DNA from: an uncultured Pelagibacteraceae bacterium
Lineage (GTDB): Bacteria > Pseudomonadota > Alphaproteobacteria > Pelagibacterales > Pelagibacteraceae
Reading direction: 5' to 3'
DNA length: 64,000 bases
NCBI GenBank assembly: GCA_902616725.1
Contig: CACMTZ010000003.1
Span: forward strand, 62,001 to 126,000
The number at the start of each line of letters is the position of its first letter. The first letter of the stretch is position 1. Below, piece by piece: positions 17,932 to 26,695 of the stretch. The notes beneath the pieces are model-generated. The model searched no databases and was not told the DNA's origin. It saw only the letters and a list, made by a program, of their open reading frames with translations. The translations under genes and the position numbers were made by a program.

Positions 17932-19667
17932 TGAACAAGACAAAAATTCTTAAAAGGCTCTATAAAGATTATACAAAAAAATTTCTCAAACAGATTCTTT
18001 TAGCCATTTTTTTTTCATTATTAGTAGCAGGAAGCACTTCATCGATTGCATGGTTATTGGACCCTGCCATAGATAAAATTTTCATTCAAAAAGATCAGTC
18101 TTTGTTGATATTGATTCCATTTCTTATTATTTTGGCATTTACAACTAAAGGTGTCTCTCTTTATTTTGCCAAAGTAATGATGATCAATGTGGCAGAGGAA
18201 ATTAAAAAGAAACTTCAAATAGATATGTTAAGCACATTGATAAGTGCTGATACTCAATCAATAGATGAAAAACATTCAGGTAAATTTATTTCCAATTTAA
18301 CTTACGATGTAACACACATAACGAATCTATTAAGTAATGGAATACTTAATCTATTCAAAGATAGCTTAACTTTAATTGGCTTACTAATTGTAATGTTTTT
18401 ACAGAATTGGAAACTTTCATTGATTGCCATAATTTTGATACCAATTGCCAGTACAGCTGCAAGATCACTTGGTAAAAGAATGGGTAAAGTTACAACTCAA
18501 GCACAAGAGAAATCTGGCTTCTTAACAAGGTATTTAGTTGAGCTTTTTAAAAATCATAAATTGACAAAAATTTTTCAAAAAGAAAAGTATGAAACTAATC
18601 GAGCCAATAGTCATTTAGATGAACTGAAAGAAAAAAATAAAAAGATTGGAATAGTAATAGTAAGAATATCACCAATTATGGAAATTCTAACTGGTTTCAT
18701 GATTGCAATTTTAATATTTTATTCAGGAAAATTAATTGCGAACAATGAATTAAGTGTAAATAACTTTTTTTCATTTCTTGCAGCGATGATGCTCGCATAT
18801 CAGCCAGTAAGATCTTTATCGACTTTGAATATTATAGTTCATGAAGGTTTATCGGCAGCTACCCGAATCTTACCTGTAGTGGATACAAAAAACTTAATTA
18901 AAAATACTGAGAATGCTAAAGAAATTAATATTCAAAATGGAGACATTAAATTTAAAGATGTTTTATTTAGCTATAAAAAATCTGATGGTGATGTTTTAAA
19001 AGAAATTAATTTAGAATTTGAAGGAGGAAAAATGACTTCCTTAGTAGGTCATAGTGGTTCTGGAAAATCTACTATTCTAAATTTGATACCAAGGTTTTAT
19101 GATTGTAAGTCTGGAAATATCTCTATAGACAATCAATCAATTTATAATGTGACATTAGAGTCATTGAGAAAAAATATTTCATTAGTGAGCCAAGAAACAA
19201 CACTTTTCGATGATACTATCAAAAACAATATTAAATACGCTAATTTAGATGCGAGCGATGAAGAAATATTCGAAGCAGCTAAGCTATCACATTGTGATGA
19301 ATTTATAGATAATTTACCAGAAAAATACGAAACCTTAATCGGTGAAGATGGAGTTCGGTTATCTGGAGGAGAAAAACAAAGAATCTCAATAGCAAGAGCC
19401 ATGCTTAAAAAAAGCTCAATAATTCTTTTAGACGAAGCCACATCGTCTCTTGACTCAGAAACTGAGATGAAAATACAAGACGCATTGAAAATTTTAACAA
19501 AAGATAAAACTACTGTTGTTATTGCTCATAGGCTCTCAACTATATTAAATTCAAATAAAATATTTGTGATAGACTCTGGAAAAATAATTGATTATGGAAA
19601 ACATGAAGAGTTATTAATCAATTCGAAGATTTACAAAAATTTTCACGATAAGCAATTTCAGAGGTAA
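17931..19667 (+). CDS. msbA: Lipid A export ABC transporter MsbA-like
   Basis: ABC half-transporter with an N-terminal six-helix domain and a C-terminal ATPase. Walker A GHSGSGKST (about 373), signature LSGGEKQR (about 478) and Walker B IILLDEATSS (about 500) are intact. It probably flips lipid A-core across the inner membrane, supported by the three lipid A/KDO genes that follow. I use the ATG at 17931 (TGATG junction with ubiA); the frame extends only to a TTG at 17928. 578 aa is the normal size. Confidence 0.9.
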   Translation: MNKTKILKRLYKDYTKKFLKQILLAIFFSLLVAGSTSSIAWLLDPAIDKIFIQKDQSLLILIPFLIILAFTTKGVSLYFAKVMMINVAEEIKKKLQIDMLSTLISADTQSIDEKHSGKFISNLTYDVTHITNLLSNGILNLFKDSLTLIGLLIVMFLQNWKLSLIAIILIPIASTAARSLGKRMGKVTTQAQEKSGFLTRYLVELFKNHKLTKIFQKEKYETNRANSHLDELKEKNKKIGIVIVRISPIMEILTGFMIAILIFYSGKLIANNELSVNNFFSFLAAMMLAYQPVRSLSTLNIIVHEGLSAATRILPVVDTKNLIKNTENAKEINIQNGDIKFKDVLFSYKKSDGDVLKEINLEFEGGKMTSLVGHSGSGKSTILNLIPRFYDCKSGNISIDNQSIYNVTLESLRKNISLVSQETTLFDDTIKNNIKYANLDASDEEIFEAAKLSHCDEFIDNLPEKYETLIGEDGVRLSGGEKQRISIARAMLKKSSIILLDEATSSLDSETEMKIQDALKILTKDKTTVVIAHRLSTILNSNKIFVIDSGKIIDYGKHEELLINSKIYKNFHDKQFQR

Positions 19668-20911
19668 TGATTTTTTTTATTTATCAATTTTTACTCTCAA
19701 TAATCTTAATTTTTTCACCAATCATAGTTATTATTAGAATCTTAAAAGACAAAGAAGACAAATTAAGGTTTAAAGAAAAATTTTGTTTTATTTCAAAGGA
19801 AAGGGGTAATGGAAAATTAGTTTGGTTTCATGGATCTAGTGTTGGTGAGATATTAAGTGTTATTCCAGTAATAAAAAAATATGACAATGATAAATCAATA
19901 GGTAAAATATTAATTACATCTAGCACTTTAAGTTCTTCTAAAATATTAGAGAAAATAAAATTTAAAAAAACTATTCATCAATTTTATCCTATTGATCATG
20001 CAATATTTTCTAGAAAGTTCTTAGACCATTGGAAACCAAATATAGCAATTTTTTTAGAATCCGAAATTTGGCCAAGTATGTTTAAATCAATCAAAAACAG
20101 AAATATTCTTTTAATATTACTTAATGCCAGAATTACTAAAAGATCTTTTGATCGTTGGTCAAAATTTAAAGAATTTTCTTACTCGATTTTTGGTTTAATA
20201 GACAAAGCTTATTCACAAAACTCTGAGACTAATCATTATCTAAAAAGACTAAATGTCAAAAATATTAAATCTATTGGAAATATGAAATTTATTGAAGATG
20301 ATTACATCAAATCTGGTAAGTCTGATAAAAAATTATTCTCTCAATTTAAGAAATATAAAACATTTATTGCTGCCAGCACGCATGAGACCGAGGAATTATT
20401 TGCTGCTAAAACTCATATTCTTTTAAAGAAAAAAAACAAAAATATAATTACAATTATAATACCTAGACATATAAATCGAGTTAAACAAATAATTGGTGAA
20501 ATCAGTGAACTTGGACTGAATGTTGTTTCTCGTAGTTCCAAAAAATTAAAATTAAAAGATATTGATATTTTCATAGTTGACACTTTTGGAGAAACGAAAA
20601 AATTTTATAAGTTTGCCACTACTGTTTTTTTAGGAAAATCAATCGTAAAAGGAGGAGGTCAAAATCCATTGGAGCCTGCGCGGTTTGGTGCAAAGATATT
20701 ACATGGGCCAGATGTTAATAATTTTAAAGATGTTTATAAGTATCTCAGAAAGTTAAAGATATCATCTGTAGTAAGCTCACCACAAAAATGTGCAAATTCA
20801 ATAATCTTTAAAAAAAACATGAGAAAAGTACAAAAAATGAAATATCTTGGTTCAACAATACTTAAAAAAACCTTAAATGAGTTAGATAAATCTATCCATA
20901 ATGAAATTTAA
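19667..20911 (+). CDS. waaA: 3-deoxy-D-manno-octulosonic acid transferase
   Basis: GT-B glycosyltransferase that adds KDO to the lipid A precursor. An N-terminal membrane anchor (residues 1-25) is followed by WFHGSSVGEILS with the catalytic Glu, FLESEIWP, and the C-terminal GGGQNPLEPARFGAKILHGP, all typical of WaaA. 414 aa fits. The start overlaps the msbA stop by one base with GAGG just upstream. Confidence 0.94.
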   Translation: MIFFIYQFLLSIILIFSPIIVIIRILKDKEDKLRFKEKFCFISKERGNGKLVWFHGSSVGEILSVIPVIKKYDNDKSIGKILITSSTLSSSKILEKIKFKKTIHQFYPIDHAIFSRKFLDHWKPNIAIFLESEIWPSMFKSIKNRNILLILLNARITKRSFDRWSKFKEFSYSIFGLIDKAYSQNSETNHYLKRLNVKNIKSIGNMKFIEDDYIKSGKSDKKLFSQFKKYKTFIAASTHETEELFAAKTHILLKKKNKNIITIIIPRHINRVKQIIGEISELGLNVVSRSSKKLKLKDIDIFIVDTFGETKKFYKFATTVFLGKSIVKGGGQNPLEPARFGAKILHGPDVNNFKDVYKYLRKLKISSVVSSPQKCANSIIFKKNMRKVQKMKYLGSTILKKTLNELDKSIHNEI

Positions 20912-21842
20912 AAAACCCAAATTTTGGGATTATAAAAAACCTATTATCATTTCCTATTTACTTTTACCAATCTCATTAATACTGACAATTTTAAAGGTTG
21001 TTATTAACTCAATAGTTAAAAAAAAAAAGTATGCTTCAATTAAAACAATATGTGTCGGAAATATTTATCTAGGTGGGACGGGTAAGACGTCTTTGAGTTT
21101 AAAAATAAATGAAATTTTAGGAAAAAAAATAAAATCTTGCTTTATTAAAAAATATTATCCTGATCAAATTGATGAGCAGAAAATATTGGCAAATCATGGT
21201 AAACTTTTTAAATCAAAATATAGATCCTCATCTATTGAACAAGCAATTGATGAGAAATTTGAACTTGCGATTTTTGATGATGGTTTACAAGATCCTTCAA
21301 TAAATTATGATTATTGTATTGTTTGTTTTAATATTGATAATTGGATCGGCAATAATCTTACTATTCCATCAGGACCCCTTAGAGAAAGTATTAAAAATTT
21401 GAAAAAATATAAAAATGTTTTCCTAAATGGAAATAATGAAAATATAGATAAAATAAAAGAATTTATACATAAAATAGATCCAAATATAAAAATTTATCAA
21501 GGAGAGTATATTCCATTAAATATGAATGAGTTTGATAAAAATAAAAAATATTTGGTTTTTTCAGGTATAGGAAATCATAAAACTTTTATAACTATGTTAA
21601 GAAATAATAATATTAATATAGTTAAAGATATAGAGTTTCCTGATCATTATCAATACTTGCAAAAAGAAATTGATGAAATCATTTCAATTTCTAAAAAATT
21701 AAATTGTAAGATAATAACTACTGAAAAAGATTACATGAGACTAAACAACAACGATAAAATTTTTTATATTAAATCAGAATTAAAGATTTTAAACCAAAAA
21801 ACTTTTATTAATGATATTTCAAAGGTTTATGAAAATAATTAA
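20901..21842 (+). CDS. lpxK: Tetraacyldisaccharide 4'-kinase
   Basis: Phosphorylates the 4' position of the lipid A disaccharide. The Walker-like motif VGNIYLGGTGKT near residue 55 and the DDGLQDPSINYDY segment with catalytic Asp residues are characteristic. An N-terminal hydrophobic segment anchors it. 313 aa is slightly short but complete. It overlaps waaA by 11 bp and the next gene by 14 bp, which indicates one operon for lipid A completion. Confidence 0.93.
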   Translation: MKFKKPKFWDYKKPIIISYLLLPISLILTILKVVINSIVKKKKYASIKTICVGNIYLGGTGKTSLSLKINEILGKKIKSCFIKKYYPDQIDEQKILANHGKLFKSKYRSSSIEQAIDEKFELAIFDDGLQDPSINYDYCIVCFNIDNWIGNNLTIPSGPLRESIKNLKKYKNVFLNGNNENIDKIKEFIHKIDPNIKIYQGEYIPLNMNEFDKNKKYLVFSGIGNHKTFITMLRNNNINIVKDIEFPDHYQYLQKEIDEIISISKKLNCKIITTEKDYMRLNNNDKIFYIKSELKILNQKTFINDISKVYENN

Positions 21843-22689
21843 ATACTTAATACAATTTATCATAATTTGCATTTTTTATGTGATATTCAAAATTATTGGG
21901 GTTAAACTATCGTCTTTTCTAAGCGGAAAATTATTTGAAATTATTGGTCCAATTTTTAGATCAAAAAAGATAATCAATAATAATATAAAAAAAGTCTTCC
22001 CAGATTATAATTCTAAAGAATTGAATAAAATTAAATCTTCAATGTGGAATAATTATGGGAGGGTTTTTGCAGAATATCTTTATATGAAAAATTTTAGAAA
22101 TGGTAATCTTAGTAAAAATATTTCTATAGAAGGTGAAGATGTCCTTTTAAGTATTAAAGATCAAAATCAAAAAGTCGTATTTATATCTGGGCATTTCAGT
22201 AACTTTGAGCTTATGGCAATGCAGATAGACAAAATAGGTATTAAAATTGGAGCAATCTATAGACCACTAAACAATATTTTTTTAAATAAATTCATGGAGC
22301 GAATAAGAAAAAAATATATCTGTAACAATCAAATTAAAAAAGGAATCGGTGGATTAAAAGAATTAATAAAACTTAATAACCAAGGTTTTTCAACAGCACT
22401 GATGATAGATCAAAGAGTTTCTCAGGGTATTAAATCAAATTTTTTTAATGAGAAAGCGTTTACCACTACAATTCCAGCACAATTGATTAAAAAATTTAAT
22501 ATGCCTGTTGTGCCTATCTTTATAGAAAGATATGAGGGAATTAAATTTAAAATGAAAGTTCATAAACCAATTCACTTCTCAAACGAAGATACTATTGAAA
22601 ATATTACAAACGAAATAAATAAGATTATTGAAAAAATGATACTTACTAATCCTAATAACTGGATATGGTCCCATAATCGCTGGAAATAA
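21829..22689 (+). CDS. Lipid A acyltransferase, LpxL/HtrB family
   Basis: Inner-membrane late acyltransferase that adds a secondary acyl chain to KDO-lipid A. The catalytic HX4E motif is in ISGHFSNFELM, and YRPLNNIFLNKFMERIR and MIDQRVSQGI are family motifs; the C-terminus ends NWIWSHNRWK as usual. I choose the ATG at 21829 because it has AAAGG a few bases upstream, rather than the ATG at 21811, which has no ribosome site. It overlaps lpxK by 14 bp. Confidence 0.9.
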   Translation: MKIIKYLIQFIIICIFYVIFKIIGVKLSSFLSGKLFEIIGPIFRSKKIINNNIKKVFPDYNSKELNKIKSSMWNNYGRVFAEYLYMKNFRNGNLSKNISIEGEDVLLSIKDQNQKVVFISGHFSNFELMAMQIDKIGIKIGAIYRPLNNIFLNKFMERIRKKYICNNQIKKGIGGLKELIKLNNQGFSTALMIDQRVSQGIKSNFFNEKAFTTTIPAQLIKKFNMPVVPIFIERYEGIKFKMKVHKPIHFSNEDTIENITNEINKIIEKMILTNPNNWIWSHNRWK

Positions 22690-22691
22690 TG

Positions 22692-22889
22692 CTATTTATT
22701 GTCTAACTCCTCTTTTTTTTTAGAAGCCTCAACATATGAATAATACGGTTCTTGAAGTTCCACGTTCCAGTAAGTCAAATTTTCAAGACTGATTGCTTTA
22801 CCCGAAACTGCACAAATTACATGGTCACCTTTTTCAATCACTTGAAAATTATTTGGTAAATATTTTACTTTTGCTAATTTTTTATTCAT
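22692..22889 (-). CDS. DUF2093 family small protein
   Basis: 65 aa. The motifs VIEKGDHVICAVSGKAISLENLTYWNVELQEPY match DUF2093, a short alphaproteobacterial family of unknown function with the pattern GD-V-CAVTG-pI-L--L-YW-V--QE-Y. One cysteine is present. It is convergent with the acyltransferase (two-base gap) and divergent from purD. Confidence 0.85.
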   Translation of the reverse strand: MNKKLAKVKYLPNNFQVIEKGDHVICAVSGKAISLENLTYWNVELQEPYYSYVEASKKKEELDNK

Positions 22890-22910
22890 TTATAGTTTAT
22901 ATGTTTATAC

Positions 22911-24176
22911 ATGATTGTAGGGATTATAGGAAGTGGGGGAAGAGAGCATGCCATTTGTCATGCATTAAGTAAGTCAAAAAAAATTGATAAAATTTATTGT
23001 TTTCCTGGTAACGCTGGGACAGATGCAATAGCTGATAATATTAACTTAGATATAAATAAATTTGAGGAACTGAAAAATTTCATTCTTTCAAAAAAAATAA
23101 AATTGGTTGTGATAGGACCAGAAAAACCTTTGGTTGATGGACTAACAGATTACTTGGAAAGTTTTGATATCAAGGTTTTTGGACCTAGTAAAGTCGCTTC
23201 CCAATTAGAGGGGTCTAAAATATTTACAAAAAACATCTGTAAAAAATATAATATTCCAACTGCGAATTTCGGTGTATTTAATGATATTAATCAAGCTAAA
23301 AATTTTTTAGATAAATCCAATTTTCCAATAGTCATTAAAGCAGATAATTTGGCTGCAGGGAAAGGTGTTTATATTTGTGAAAATAAAGAAGAGTCTTATC
23401 AAGCAGTTAAGGAAATATTTGATGGAAAGTTTGGTGCTGCTGAAAATGTTCTTATTGAAGAATTTTTAGAAGGTGAAGAAATGAGCTTTTTCATTTTAAG
23501 TGATGGTATTACTTACAAAAATTTTGGTACAGCTCAAGATCATAAAAGAGTTCAGGAAGGTGATAAAGGAAAAAATACTGGTGGTATGGGTGCTTATTCA
23601 CCATCAAGATTAATAAATGAAGAGCTCGAAAAAAAGATTTTGAATAATATAATTGATCCAACCTTAAGAGCACTTAAAGATTTCAAATCATCATATAAAG
23701 GCTTTTTATATGCAGGGCTCATGATAAAAAATAATGAACCTTATTTAATTGAATACAATGTGAGAATGGGTGATCCAGAATGTCAAACTATTCTTCCTAA
23801 GCTAAATACAGATTTCGGTGAAATTATTGACTCATGCTGTAATGGAAGATTAAATGAAATCAAAATTAATTGGAATGATAAAAAAAGTATATGTGTTGTC
23901 TTGTGCTCAAAAGGTTACCCTGAAACCTACCAAAAGAACATTGAAATCAAAAATATCAATAAAATTAAATTAAACACTCTTGATCACTTATTTCATGCTG
24001 GCACTATTAAAAGAGGTGATGTTACTTTAGCGGTGGGTGGACGAGTTTTAAATTTTGTTTCATTATCAGATAGTTTTGAAGAATCAAGAAATAGAATTCA
24101 TGAACTTCTCAACAATCTAAATTGGTCAGATGGTTTTTTTAGAAAAGATATTGGTTATAAAGTAATTAAAAAATGA
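22911..24176 (+). CDS. purD: Phosphoribosylamine-glycine ligase
   Basis: ATP-grasp enzyme of purine synthesis that joins glycine to phosphoribosylamine. The N-terminus GIIGSGGREHAICHALS, the ATP-binding VIKADNLAAGKGV and GTAQDHKRVQEGDKGKNTGGMGAYSP are unmistakable. 421 aa is normal. Its stop overlaps the rsmD start by four bases. Confidence 0.98.
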   Translation: MIVGIIGSGGREHAICHALSKSKKIDKIYCFPGNAGTDAIADNINLDINKFEELKNFILSKKIKLVVIGPEKPLVDGLTDYLESFDIKVFGPSKVASQLEGSKIFTKNICKKYNIPTANFGVFNDINQAKNFLDKSNFPIVIKADNLAAGKGVYICENKEESYQAVKEIFDGKFGAAENVLIEEFLEGEEMSFFILSDGITYKNFGTAQDHKRVQEGDKGKNTGGMGAYSPSRLINEELEKKILNNIIDPTLRALKDFKSSYKGFLYAGLMIKNNEPYLIEYNVRMGDPECQTILPKLNTDFGEIIDSCCNGRLNEIKINWNDKKSICVVLCSKGYPETYQKNIEIKNINKIKLNTLDHLFHAGTIKRGDVTLAVGGRVLNFVSLSDSFEESRNRIHELLNNLNWSDGFFRKDIGYKVIKK

Positions 24177-24736
24177 GAATAATTAGTGGAAAATTTAAAG
24201 GAAGAAAAATTTTACAACCAAAAGACAAAGAAACAAGACCCTTAAAGGACTTAGCAAAAGAATCTATTTTTAATATTATTAATCACTCAAATAAATTTAG
24301 GATTAATATTGAAAATTCAATAGTTTTAGATCTATTTGCAGGTGTTGGCTCATTTGGTTTAGAGTGTCTCTCAAGAGGAGCTAAACATGTTACTTTTGTA
24401 GAAAAGTATAATGGTGTTTTGCCAATTTTAAAAAGTAATCTAAATAATTTAAATATGAGAGAAAAATATGAGATTATTGAGGAAGACTTACTATCTAATT
24501 ACTTTTTGAAAAAAATTCAGCTTAAATTCAATATCATATTTTTGGATCCTCCCTATAAAGAAAAAAGATTGTCAAATATTATTGATAATATTTTTCAAGA
24601 AAAAATTCTCAATAAAGATGGGGTGATTATTGTGCATAGGCATAAAAAAGAAAATGATGAGTTTTCAAAAAAATTTAGAATTCTAGATGAGAAGAAATAT
24701 GGAATATCGAAAATTATATTTGGTGATTTAAACTAA
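24173..24736 (+). CDS. rsmD: 16S rRNA (guanine966-N2)-methyltransferase
   Basis: SAM-dependent methyltransferase acting on G966 of 16S rRNA. RIISGKFKGRKI at the N-terminus, the SAM motif VLDLFAGVGSFGLECLSRGA and the catalytic DPPYKEK are diagnostic. 187 aa is usual. It overlaps purD by four bases (ATGA) and the convergent pgi by nine. Confidence 0.95.
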   Translation: MRIISGKFKGRKILQPKDKETRPLKDLAKESIFNIINHSNKFRINIENSIVLDLFAGVGSFGLECLSRGAKHVTFVEKYNGVLPILKSNLNNLNMREKYEIIEEDLLSNYFLKKIQLKFNIIFLDPPYKEKRLSNIIDNIFQEKILNKDGVIIVHRHKKENDEFSKKFRILDEKKYGISKIIFGDLN

Positions 24737-25882
24737 AATTTTTTTAGTCTCTTTTTTAATTAACTCAACAGCAGGTTGATCGTAAGGGTTTATTTTCAAA
24801 GCTTTTCCAATTAAAATAGTCTCCAACATAAAAAAGCAAAATAACTCACCTAAAGTTTTTTCGTCCCTTTTTTTTATTTCAAAGCTTCTAAAGGGTATAT
24901 TTTTTTTTGTAAAAACATTTTCCGTAGCTTTTTTTTGAGCGTAAGTAATATTTTGAATATTTTTGTTTTTAAGAAAATTTTGTGAGGGCAAAATAAATTT
25001 ATTATCTATTTTGGAGGTATTATTTTCATGGACATAAAAAAACGTATAAAAATTATTTTTAAAACCATCCAAATAAAGCTGCATAACGCTATGATTATCT
25101 CTGGGCATGTTAGATACGACTGGCAATAAACCTTTTCCCTTTTTACCCAAACTTTCAGCTACTAGTTGTTGATACCACGAAAAAAAATTTTGAGATTTTT
25201 CATCATAATTTATGATAATTGAATTAAATTTTCTTTTTTTAATTAAACTTATTGTAGATCCCACATTAGATATGAGCGCATTTAAATATTTTTGATTTTT
25301 AATTAAATTATTAAATTGCCTAAAACTTTTTGAATTTAGACCCATTAATTCGGCGGGCAACATTCCAACTTCTGATAAAACTGAGTATCGACCACCTATA
25401 AAATTATTGTGATGAACTATCTCTGATTTGAGTTTATGTGCTAATGAATATAAATAATTTTTTTTATTTTCTGTGATAAAAATATTTTTATCACTTTTTT
25501 TGATAAGAATATTAGAATTAACTATTGTCTCTAAAGTATTGCCTGATTTAGAGATGATTAAATTTAAATGTTTTTTATTTCCAGATTTTTTATTGAAAGG
25601 TGATAAATTATCATAAAATAATACATTCTTTTTAATTTTATCTTTAAGAAAGTTATAAATAGTTTTCGTACCCAATGACGAACCACCAATCCCAATTATA
25701 CGGATATCGTTGAATCTTTTGAAAATTCCCAAATTTTTGATCTTAGATTGGTCTTTATAATTTTTACTAAAAGATTGAAAGATTTGATTATTTTCTTTGA
25801 TTAATTTTTTAAGATTTTTTTTTATTTTAGAATTTTGTTTACTACCCTTAAAATTTTTAAAAAAAATTCCTGATGTTATCAT
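24728..25882 (-). CDS. pgi: Glucose-6-phosphate isomerase, short form
   Basis: Interconverts glucose-6-phosphate and fructose-6-phosphate. Phosphate-binding motifs are clear: GIGGSSLGTKTI, IISKSGNTLET and FIGGRYSVLSEVGMLPAELMG, with the C-terminal INPYDQPAVELIK. At 384 aa it is much shorter than the roughly 550 aa E. coli enzyme. The core fold motifs are all present, so this looks like a compact natural form and not a truncation. Its start abuts the stop of the upstream lipoprotein gene. Confidence 0.93.
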   Translation of the reverse strand: MITSGIFFKNFKGSKQNSKIKKNLKKLIKENNQIFQSFSKNYKDQSKIKNLGIFKRFNDIRIIGIGGSSLGTKTIYNFLKDKIKKNVLFYDNLSPFNKKSGNKKHLNLIISKSGNTLETIVNSNILIKKSDKNIFITENKKNYLYSLAHKLKSEIVHHNNFIGGRYSVLSEVGMLPAELMGLNSKSFRQFNNLIKNQKYLNALISNVGSTISLIKKRKFNSIIINYDEKSQNFFSWYQQLVAESLGKKGKGLLPVVSNMPRDNHSVMQLYLDGFKNNFYTFFYVHENNTSKIDNKFILPSQNFLKNKNIQNITYAQKKATENVFTKKNIPFRSFEIKKRDEKTLGELFCFFMLETILIGKALKINPYDQPAVELIKKETKKILV

Positions 25883-26205
25883 TAATTATTTTTAATTTTT
25901 TCTATAATGGAATTTTCAAAATTTGTGTTTTGATCAGTGTTTTGATTATCTAAATCTGAATCCTTGTTGTCAGTCAGTAATGATTTAATATCAGTATTCT
26001 TTTCATTCTCAGTTGCTTGATTAGTTTGCTGTGGTAATGGTAATTCATTGAAGTCTGGGGGCATCACTAAAGGTGATTTCTTTTCAACCAAAAATTCATC
26101 TATGCTATTTTTTTTCTGTGAACTAAAACCTTCTTTAATAGTTCCACATGAATTTAAAGCTAAAATTGAAATTATAATTATTGTTAGTTTAAATATTTTT
26201 TTCAT
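25882..26205 (-). CDS. Small lipoprotein, DUF3035-like
   Basis: The likely start is the ATG at 26205 (MKKIFKL), giving a standard lipoprotein signal peptide with lipobox ALNSCG; a longer frame runs to 26229. The mature protein is polar and contains DEFLVEKKSPLVMPPDFNELPLPQ, the pattern seen in alphaproteobacterial DUF3035 lipoproteins. Function unknown. It overlaps the end of lspA, which encodes the enzyme that would process it, and shares one base with pgi. Confidence 0.75.
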   Translation of the reverse strand: MKKIFKLTIIIISILALNSCGTIKEGFSSQKKNSIDEFLVEKKSPLVMPPDFNELPLPQQTNQATENEKNTDIKSLLTDNKDSDLDNQNTDQNTNFENSIIEKIKNN

Positions 26206-26695
26206 CAATTTTATTTTTTTGATTATCAATTATTTCAAAAATAATCAAAAATAATACTCCTAATGAAATAAATATATCCGATACATTAAAAATAAACCAA
26301 TGAAAATTTCCGATATGAAAATCAATAAAGTCTGGCACAGCCTTAAAAAAAATTCGATCATATAAATTACCAAGGGCTCCACCAAATATCATTAAAAGTG
26401 AATATTTTTTAAGACCATCACTTTTTAAAGTCATAAAAAAAATAATTAAAATTACAGCCGCAATTAAAATTGTTAAAATGTTGTACATATGACTTTGATC
26501 AAATGATAATAAACCAAATGCTATTCCTTCATTATAAATTAAATTTATATTCAAAAATTTTGATACAAATAATTCAGACGACAAATTTTTTTCATTTTCA
26601 GAAATCACATAGACTTTGGTGAACCTATCGAGACCAAAAATACTTAAAATTATAAAAAGGTTAACGATAAAACTTTTATTTAAATATTTAGACAT
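26189..26695 (-). CDS. lspA: Lipoprotein signal peptidase (signal peptidase II)
   Basis: Aspartic membrane protease that cleaves prolipoprotein signal peptides. Four helices are predicted. The catalytic aspartates are in GGALGNLYDRIFF and FNVSDIFISLGV, and NEGIAFGLLS is another family motif. 168 aa is normal. It overlaps the stop of ileS by one base, the usual ileS-lspA linkage. Confidence 0.97.
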   Translation of the reverse strand: MSKYLNKSFIVNLFIILSIFGLDRFTKVYVISENEKNLSSELFVSKFLNINLIYNEGIAFGLLSFDQSHMYNILTILIAAVILIIFFMTLKSDGLKKYSLLMIFGGALGNLYDRIFFKAVPDFIDFHIGNFHWFIFNVSDIFISLGVLFLIIFEIIDNQKNKIDEKNI

